This document shows positions 1 through 5,101 of a DNA stretch of 5,101 bases, in pieces. Position numbers and translations under genes: made by a program. The stretch is taken from positions 5,173-10,273 of the forward strand of contig WTJB01000033.1 of the NCBI GenBank assembly GCA_011526335.1, read 5' to 3'. How positions within the stretch are numbered: position 1 is the stretch's first letter; each line of letters opens with the position of its first letter. The notes under the pieces are model-generated. The model searched no databases and was not told where the DNA came from. It was given only the letters and a program-made list of their open reading frames with translations. Source of the stretch: Candidatus Arcticimaribacter sp. (GTDB taxonomy: Bacteria > Bacteroidota > Bacteroidia > Flavobacteriales > Flavobacteriaceae).

Positions 1-3000
1 TGCAGGCCACCTCTAGAATCAATCAATTGGTAGAGGCCGCTGCAGAAGATGGAATGACTGCTCTGGCCATAACGGATCATGGAAATTTGATGGGGGCTTT
101 CCACTTCATCAAAGCCATTAATGGGCATAATGCTCAAGTAGAAGAAGAGCACAAAAAAATAAAACCCATCATCGGGTGTGAGTTTCATGTATGTGAAGAT
201 CACAAAGACAAAACCCGCCGTGATGATGGATATCAGATTGTTTTTATTGCAAAAAATAAAGCGGGATACCACAATTTGGCCAAGATGACATCAGCGGCTT
301 ATGTTGATGGATTCTACTATGTTCCTCGGATTGACCGAAAAGTGGTAGAACAATACAAAGAACATTTGATTGTGCTCACGGGAAACACCTATGGGGAAGT
401 ATCGTCAAAGATTTTAAATGTAGGCGATCGTCAGGCTGAAGAAGCCTTGCAATGGTGGCATCAACTGTTTGGGGAGGACTTTTACATCGAATTAATGCGT
501 CATGGAGAGGAAGGAGAAGACCGTGCCAATGAGGTGTTGATTGATTTTTCGCGTAAATATAATATCCCACTGATTGCTACCAACAATACCTATTACACCC
601 ACAAAGAAGAAGCCAATGCACATGATATTTTACTCTGTGTAAAGGAGGGCGAAAAGCAGGCAACCCCCATCGGTCGTGGCAGGGGATTCCGTTATGGTTT
701 TCCCAATCAGGAATATTATTTCAAAACCCAAGAGGAGATGAAAAGTTTGTTTCAAGATGTGCCAGAAGCCATCTTGAACATTTCAGCTTTGGTCGAAAAA
801 ATCGAACCCTTTGCACTAGCACGCGACGTGTTATTGCCCAAGTTTGCTATTCCAACAGCCTATCAAGTGGAAGAAGATCACGATGGAAAAAAGGGGGAAA
901 ATAATTACTTGCGTTTTTTGACTTATGAAGGGGCAAAAGAGCGCTACAGTACACTGACAGACGAAATTACAGAGCGTATTGATTTTGAATTAGATGTCAT
1001 CGCCAATACGGGTTATCCGGGTTATTTTCTCATCGTACAAGATTTTATTGCTGCAGCGAGAGAGATGGATGTTTCGGTGGGTCCGGGAAGGGGATCTGCT
1101 GCCGGCTCCGTAGTGGCATATTGCTTAAAAATCACCAATATTGACCCCATTAAGTACGATTTGCTTTTTGAGCGGTTTTTGAATCCTGATCGGGTAAGCA
1201 TGCCCGATATTGATATTGATTTTGATGATGAAGGTCGGGGGAGAGTGATGGATTATGTCATCCAAAAGTACGGATCCAATCAAGTTGCACAAATTATAAC
1301 CTATGGGACAATGGCAGCCAAGTCGTCGATTCGAGATACGGCGCGTGTGCTTGACCTTCCCTTAGGAGAAGCCGATCGTATTGCCAAGTTATTGCCCAAC
1401 ATCAAGTTGGGGAAAATCTTTGACCTTTCGGACAAAGAACTAAAAGAAAAATTACGTGCAGAGGAAGTGCTTCGTGTAAACGAGATCAAAAATCTCGCCG
1501 AAGAGGAAAGCCTATCTGGAGAAACCATACAACAAGCCAAAGTCCTAGAGGGATCGCTAAGAAATACTGGAATTCACGCTTGCGGTGTCATCATTACCCC
1601 GGATGACATTACCCAATTTGTTCCGGTAGCTACGGCCAAAGACTCGGATCTGTATGTTACCCAATTCGACAATTCTGTGGTAGAGGATGCCGGCTTGCTC
1701 AAAATGGATTTCCTAGGCTTAAAGACCTTGACCCTGATCAAGGATACGGTAAAACTGGTCAAGTTTAAACACGGAATTGATTTAGACCCAGACCATTTTC
1801 CTTTGGATGATCAAGAAACCTATGAACTCTTTCAGCGGGGAGAAACGGTAGGGATTTTCCAATATGAATCTGCCGGAATGCAGAAGTATTTAAAAGATCT
1901 GAAACCGACTGTTTTTGCCGATTTAATTGCAATGAATGCCCTCTACCGCCCTGGTCCCTTGGAGTATATTCCCAGTTTTGTAGATCGTAAAAATGGAAAA
2001 GAAGAGATTGCCTATGACCTTCCAGCAATGGAAGAGTATCTAGAAGAAACCTATGGGATTACGGTATATCAAGAGCAAGTGATGCTTCTTTCTCAAAAAC
2101 TGGCGGGTTTTTCAAAAGGTGATGCAGATGTTTTGCGAAAAGCTATGGGGAAAAAGATTTTTGCTTTGCTGCAAAAATTGAAACCTCAGTTTATTGATGG
2201 GGGTAAAGCCAACGGACATCCCGAAGCGGTTTTGGAAAAAATTTGGAAAGATTGGGAGGCCTTTGCCGCCTATGCATTCAATAAATCACACTCTACCTGT
2301 TATGCGTGGATTGGGTATCAGACCGCCTATTTAAAGACGCATTATCCTGCAGAATACATGGCGGCGGTTTTGTCCAATAACATGAACGATATCAAGCAGG
2401 TTACTTTCTTTATGGAAGAGTGCCGTCGTATGGGGCTTACGGTTTTGGGGCCTGATGTCAACGAGTCCTTCTACAAATTCACAGTCAATGATCAGCAAGC
2501 GATCCGATTTGGTATGGGCGCCATAAAAGGGGTCGGAAAAGGTGCTGTGGACACCATAATTTCTGAACGTAAGTCAGGGAAGTACAGTTCTATTTTTGAT
2601 CTTACACAGAAGATCGATTTACGTGCAGCCAACAAAAAAGCCCTTGAAAATTTAACCCTGGCAGGAGGCTTAGATTCGCTTGGAGATACCCATCGCGCTC
2701 AGTACTTTAATCCTGATGGAGACGGGATTACTTTTTTGGAAAAAGCGATAAAATACGGTGCAAAATTTCAGGAAAGTAAAAATTCGGCCCAAACCAATCT
2801 TTTTGGAGAGGATACGGGGGCGCAAATCGAAGAAATTAAAATTCCTCCCTGCGAAAAATGGGGAACCTTAGAATTGTTAAAAAAGGAAAAAGACGTTGTT
2901 GGCATTTATCTTTCTGCTCATCCCTTAGATGATTTTAAACGTGAGATGAAACACTACTCTTCTTACCCCCTTACGGTTTTGTCTGATCTTGATCCTTTGG

Positions 3001-3521
3001 TAAACAAAGAGTTTAGCTTTGGGGGGATCATCAATGGGGTAGATCATCGGGTGACCAAAATGGGGAAAGGTTGGGTCATTTTTACCCTAGAAGATTTTCA
3101 CGATCAGTATGAGTTTAAAATGTTTGGAGAAGACTATCTAAAGTTTCGTCATTTCTTGATCCCCAACTCCTTTATCCGCCTTCGGGTAAAGATTGTAGAA
3201 GGCTGGCGCAACAAAGAAACAGGGAAGCTAGGGCCACCAAGGATGCAGTTCAATCATTTCGAAATGCTTCATGACACCCTAGAAAAGAACACTAAGCGCG
3301 TTACGATTCAGTTAGAGCTAAAACAACTAGACGCTTCGCGGATTGAGCTACTCAAAGATATTCTCCGTTTACACAAAGGGAATAAAGCGGTAGCTGTTGA
3401 TGTCTATGATACTGCCGAAAAGCTAAAATTAAACCTTCATAGTAGAAAGCAAAAGGTAGAGATCAGCAATGCTTTTTTAGAAGCGTTGGAAGAACAGACA
3501 TTTCATTATCAGATTCAATAA
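1..3521 (+). CDS. dnaE: DNA polymerase III alpha subunit, 5'-truncated by window edge
   Basis: This is the catalytic subunit of the replicative DNA polymerase (C-family), which extends primers at the fork on the sliding clamp. The frame is open from the left edge, so the TTG at 27 is internal and not a start. Counting the codon at nt 3 as residue 1, 1172 residues are visible. The PHP domain comes first (about 1-215, with TDHGN at 24-28). The polymerase core follows, with GPGRGS at 360-365, catalytic Asp402 and Asp404 in PDIDIDF, and the third catalytic Asp569 in KMDFLGL. The fingers region includes AFNKSHS near 758, and an HhH region begins near 835. QTNLF at 930-934 matches the internal beta-clamp-binding motif (QADMF in E. 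coli DnaE). An OB fold occupies about 1004-1080, and a C-terminal tail follows. As I recall, flavobacterial DnaE proteins are about 1500 residues with an N-terminal DEDDh exonuclease, so roughly 300 residues are probably missing here. No frameshift or internal stop is seen. The identification is very secure; the fusion is inference. Confidence 0.97.
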   Translation, partial: QATSRINQLVEAAAEDGMTALAITDHGNLMGAFHFIKAINGHNAQVEEEHKKIKPIIGCEFHVCEDHKDKTRRDDGYQIVFIAKNKAGYHNLAKMTSAAYVDGFYYVPRIDRKVVEQYKEHLIVLTGNTYGEVSSKILNVGDRQAEEALQWWHQLFGEDFYIELMRHGEEGEDRANEVLIDFSRKYNIPLIATNNTYYTHKEEANAHDILLCVKEGEKQATPIGRGRGFRYGFPNQEYYFKTQEEMKSLFQDVPEAILNISALVEKIEPFALARDVLLPKFAIPTAYQVEEDHDGKKGENNYLRFLTYEGAKERYSTLTDEITERIDFELDVIANTGYPGYFLIVQDFIAAAREMDVSVGPGRGSAAGSVVAYCLKITNIDPIKYDLLFERFLNPDRVSMPDIDIDFDDEGRGRVMDYVIQKYGSNQVAQIITYGTMAAKSSIRDTARVLDLPLGEADRIAKLLPNIKLGKIFDLSDKELKEKLRAEEVLRVNEIKNLAEEESLSGETIQQAKVLEGSLRNTGIHACGVIITPDDITQFVPVATAKDSDLYVTQFDNSVVEDAGLLKMDFLGLKTLTLIKDTVKLVKFKHGIDLDPDHFPLDDQETYELFQRGETVGIFQYESAGMQKYLKDLKPTVFADLIAMNALYRPGPLEYIPSFVDRKNGKEEIAYDLPAMEEYLEETYGITVYQEQVMLLSQKLAGFSKGDADVLRKAMGKKIFALLQKLKPQFIDGGKANGHPEAVLEKIWKDWEAFAAYAFNKSHSTCYAWIGYQTAYLKTHYPAEYMAAVLSNNMNDIKQVTFFMEECRRMGLTVLGPDVNESFYKFTVNDQQAIRFGMGAIKGVGKGAVDTIISERKSGKYSSIFDLTQKIDLRAANKKALENLTLAGGLDSLGDTHRAQYFNPDGDGITFLEKAIKYGAKFQESKNSAQTNLFGEDTGAQIEEIKIPPCEKWGTLELLKKEKDVVGIYLSAHPLDDFKREMKHYSSYPLTVLSDLDPLVNKEFSFGGIINGVDHRVTKMGKGWVIFTLEDFHDQYEFKMFGEDYLKFRHFLIPNSFIRLRVKIVEGWRNKETGKLGPPRMQFNHFEMLHDTLEKNTKRVTIQLELKQLDASRIELLKDILRLHKGNKAVAVDVYDTAEKLKLNLHSRKQKVEISNAFLEALEEQTFHYQIQ

Positions 3522-3528
3522 GGCATAT

Positions 3529-3563
3529 AGAAAGGCAATGCAGATATAAGAGAAAGCAATGCA
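3529..3563. repeat. Imperfect direct repeat upstream of trxA
   Basis: AGAAAGGCAATGCA at 3529-3542 recurs as AGAAAGCAATGCA at 3551-3563. The only difference is one extra G in the first copy. The starts are 22 bp apart, about two helical turns. The pair lies 29 bp or more upstream of the probable -7 box of trxA, which is a plausible place for a regulator to bind. It could equally be a chance or slippage duplication in A-rich spacer DNA. The repeat is seen directly; any function is speculative. Confidence 0.4.
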
Positions 3564-3591
3564 AAAGAAAAGTAGAGGTAAAATAAATTTA

Positions 3592-3599
3592 TACCTTTG
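3592..3599 (+). promoter_or_regulatory. Probable Bacteroidota-type -7 promoter box for trxA
   Basis: TACCTTTG matches the TAnnTTTG -7 consensus used by the primary sigma factor of Bacteroidota. No clear -33 TTTG or TTG element is seen about 17-23 bp upstream, where the DNA is A-rich. The box would start transcription near 3604 and give a leader of only about 12 nt before the trxA ATG. That leader is A/T-rich and has no Shine-Dalgarno sequence, as is common in this phylum. The -7 match is good, but the missing -33 element lowers certainty. Confidence 0.6.
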
Positions 3600-3616
3600 T
3601 TAAAAATTTAACTCAT

Positions 3617-3934
3617 ATGGCAATAGAAATTACAGATGCAACTTTTGACGAAGTTGTTTTAAAGTCCGATAAACCCGTAATGGTAGACTTCTGGGCTGCT
3701 TGGTGCGGACCTTGTAGAATGGTAGGTCCTATCATTGACGAAATCAGCTCTGACTATGAAGGCAAAGCTGTTGTAGGAAAACTAGATGTAGACGCCAACC
3801 AAGAATTTGCTGCAAAATATGGCGTACGTAACATCCCAACCGTTTTGGTCTTTAAAGACGGGGAAGTGGTTGGACGTCAAGTAGGTGTAGCACCCAAGAC
3901 GGCTTACGCTCAAGCTTTGGACACCTTGTTGTAA
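3617..3934 (+). CDS. trxA: Thioredoxin
   Basis: This is a small cytoplasmic dithiol-disulfide oxidoreductase. It reduces protein disulfides, for example in ribonucleotide reductase and peroxiredoxins in known systems, and is itself recharged by thioredoxin reductase. The protein has 105 residues, the normal length for a single-domain thioredoxin, and has no signal peptide. The active site WCGPC is at 29-33, with Cys30 as the nucleophile and Cys33 as the resolving residue. The buried Asp24 precedes FWAAWC, and the cis-proline Pro74 lies in RNIPT. The ATG at 3617 is the first in-frame start after a stop codon at 3584, and the encoded N-terminus fits the family. The gene begins 95 bp after dnaE on the same strand, has its own probable promoter, and is followed by a strong terminator hairpin. 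All key residues are intact. The canonical cytoplasmic role is inferred from the full motif set and the absence of an export signal. Confidence 0.97.
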   Translation: MAIEITDATFDEVVLKSDKPVMVDFWAAWCGPCRMVGPIIDEISSDYEGKAVVGKLDVDANQEFAAKYGVRNIPTVLVFKDGEVVGRQVGVAPKTAYAQALDTLL

Positions 3935-3957
3935 AACGACCTTTTTAGATTATCATG

Positions 3958-3982
3958 AGCCTCTATTCCAGAGGCTTTTTTT
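3958..3982 (+). terminator. Intrinsic terminator after trxA
   Basis: A perfect 7-bp stem is formed by AGCCTCT (3958-3964) and AGAGGCT (3970-3976), with a 5-nt ATTCC loop. The stem runs into a T tract at 3976-3982. It begins 24 bp after the trxA stop codon and has the T tract only on the plus-strand side, so it serves trxA and any dnaE read-through. There is no matching A tract on the left side, so it should not act on the minus strand. Confidence 0.9.
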
Positions 3983-3993
3983 GTGTTTCGTAA

Positions 3994-4024
3994 CAAAAAA
4001 AAGCCACCCAATGGGTGGCTTTTT
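3994..4024. terminator. Bidirectional terminator between trxA and the TonB-dependent receptor gene
   Basis: A GC-rich stem is formed by AGCCACCC (4002-4009) and GGGTGGCT (4013-4020) around an AAT loop. It is flanked by eight A on the left (3994-4001) and a T run on the right (4020-4024). Read on the minus strand, the A run becomes a U tract, so the hairpin lies 23 bp or more beyond the receptor stop codon at 4048 and should end that transcript. Read on the plus strand, it is a second backstop after trxA. Confidence 0.9.
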
Positions 4025-4047
4025 ACCGTTAATATAAGGTCAGAAAA

Positions 4048-5101
4048 TTAGAATCTGTATTTCAACGCTAGGGTATAGTTACGTCCTAACTGACCGTGTT
4101 GTGAAACTTCACTAGAGTATAAGAATCTACCTCCAGCAGTTCCTCCAGTTTGCTGATCTGTAATGTCTGGATATACATCAAAGGCATTGTTGATGATACC
4201 TGTAAGGCTCAAGTTTGGTGTAAACTTGTAGGTTACACGCATATCGGTTACCAATTTAGAAGACAATTCTTGATCAAGCGTAGAGCTTGGGTCTGAATTG
4301 GCTACTGTTACGGGACCAAAATTGGTGTTGTACAATCCAAATTCAAATTTATCTGCAGAGTAGTCAACTGTAAATGCAACTTTTGAACGTGGACGAGAGT
4401 TGGTAATTAAACTTTGTTCTCTACGATCAAAAATTTCAACAGAACCCAGTTCGCTAGGAGTGTCAATACTATCAATAGTCGTTTTGTTTAAATTCCCGTT
4501 AAGTCCAACATTCAAGTTGTCTTTTTTCCAGTTAATTACAAAGTCAAGTCCTGTAGTATTTGTATTCCCTGCATTGATCCATGCTTGAACCGCTACAACA
4601 CCAGCTTGCTGAAGACGTGTAGCAAGATCAGTACCTGGCTGACCAGAAATCTGTGAGGTAAAGAGTACACGATCATTCACTTTGATGTTGTAGAAATCTA
4701 AACTTCCTGAAAGTCCATTTCCATTACCAAAGGTAATCCCTGCCGTAAAGTTTTGAGAAGTTTCGTTCGTCAAGTCTTGGATTCCCAATGAACGCGCCTC
4801 AGCTGTACCATTTTGGATCGTTCCTTGTAATAAAGGCTCTGTAGATCCAGCAACAATGATGTATTGGGTATTTGAAATCTTTTGTTGGTGTAGGGATGGT
4901 GCTCTAAATCCTGTAGAAACACTAGCACGTAAGGCTGTCGTTTCGCTGATTTTGTAACGAGAAGCCAACTTCCAGCTAAAGTTGTCCCCTGCATCAGAGT
5001 AGTCTTCATATCTACCTGCAACAGAAACCAAAAGTTTATCGGTAAAATCAACATCTACCCCAGAGTAGATACCTATGTTATTCCTGGTCCATTCTCCTTC
5101 T
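4048..5101 (-). CDS. TonB-dependent outer-membrane receptor, C-terminal part (5' end outside window)
   Basis: This is the C-terminal beta-barrel part of an outer-membrane transporter that imports a ligand using energy from TonB-ExbB-ExbD. The frame is open to the right edge, so the TTG at 5031 is internal. 350 residues are visible, and the plug domain, TonB box and signal peptide would lie beyond the window. Evidence is alternating beta-strand sequence rich in aromatic, Asn, Ser, Thr and Gly residues; the typical STGFRAPS barrel motif near residue 65; a late INNAFDVYPD segment like those in the last strands of the family; and a C-terminus ending LALKYRF, whose final Phe is the usual outer-membrane assembly signal. 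No cysteine is seen, which fits an exported barrel. The ligand cannot be told from this fragment. No SusD-like partner is in view, so a SusC-type glycan role is not supported. The family call is firm. Confidence 0.93.
   Translation of the reverse strand, partial: EGEWTRNNIGIYSGVDVDFTDKLLVSVAGRYEDYSDAGDNFSWKLASRYKISETTALRASVSTGFRAPSLHQQKISNTQYIIVAGSTEPLLQGTIQNGTAEARSLGIQDLTNETSQNFTAGITFGNGNGLSGSLDFYNIKVNDRVLFTSQISGQPGTDLATRLQQAGVVAVQAWINAGNTNTTGLDFVINWKKDNLNVGLNGNLNKTTIDSIDTPSELGSVEIFDRREQSLITNSRPRSKVAFTVDYSADKFEFGLYNTNFGPVTVANSDPSSTLDQELSSKLVTDMRVTYKFTPNLSLTGIINNAFDVYPDITDQQTGGTAGGRFLYSSEVSQHGQLGRNYTLALKYRF

Noticed and set aside
27..29. TTG at 27 as the start of dnaE
   Set aside because: The frame stays open to the left edge and the upstream residues (QATSRINQ) continue the PHP domain, so this Leu codon is internal.
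376..2028. Four minus-strand ORFs of 62-87 codons inside dnaE (376-570, 1301-1540, 1574-1762, 1765-2028)
   Set aside because: They lie antisense to a strongly conserved coding region, show no recognisable domain, and have no promoter or ribosome-binding signal. They are shadows of dnaE.
3522..3616. A terminator or small RNA gene in the dnaE-trxA spacer
   Set aside because: No GC-rich hairpin with a T tract was found. The spacer is A-rich and holds only the direct repeat and the promoter box.
5029..5031. Minus-strand TTG at 5031 as the start of the receptor gene
   Set aside because: The frame continues to the right edge with barrel-like sequence (for example NNIGIYSGVDVDF), and a 327-residue product would lack plug and signal peptide. 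It is an internal Leu codon.
4400..5054. Short ORFs at 4400-4588 (+) and 4770-5054 (-) overlapping the receptor gene
   Set aside because: Both lie in other frames of a clear beta-barrel coding region and have no family features of their own.
1..5101. A novel defence, mobile or secretion system
   Set aside because: The window is filled by dnaE, trxA and a TonB-dependent receptor, with no unexplained gene, array, integrase or inverted-repeat boundary.

Overview
This window looks like core chromosome of a member of the Bacteroidota, most likely a flavobacterium. The evidence is the DnaE sequence type, a Bacteroidota-style TAnnTTTG promoter box with an A/T-rich leader and no Shine-Dalgarno sequence before the thioredoxin gene, and an outer-membrane TonB-dependent receptor. 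Base composition is AT-leaning throughout. No gene shows signs of recent transfer, and no mobile element, CRISPR array, tRNA or rRNA was seen.

Layout: (1) 1-3521, plus strand: most of dnaE, the replicative DNA polymerase III alpha subunit, cut by the left window edge within the PHP domain. The polymerase core, HhH region, internal clamp-binding motif and OB fold are all present, and the gene ends naturally at 3521. (2) 3522-3616: a 95-bp spacer with an imperfect direct repeat and a probable promoter. (3) 3617-3934, plus strand: trxA, a complete 105-residue thioredoxin with the WCGPC active site. (4) 3935-4047: a 113-bp convergent spacer with two intrinsic-terminator hairpins, one for trxA and one that works in both directions. 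(5) 4048-5101, minus strand: the C-terminal 350 residues of a TonB-dependent outer-membrane receptor whose 5' part lies beyond the right edge.

The genes serve replication, thiol redox balance and TonB-dependent outer-membrane uptake. dnaE and trxA are co-oriented, with no terminator visible between them, so trxA may receive both read-through and its own transcription. The receptor is convergent and functionally separate. I found no previously undescribed system. The most informative detail is that the DnaE PHP domain has lost several residues that are metal ligands in proofreading-competent PHP domains. This fits the Bacteroidota arrangement in which a DEDDh exonuclease is fused to the N-terminus of DnaE, but that part would lie left of the window.
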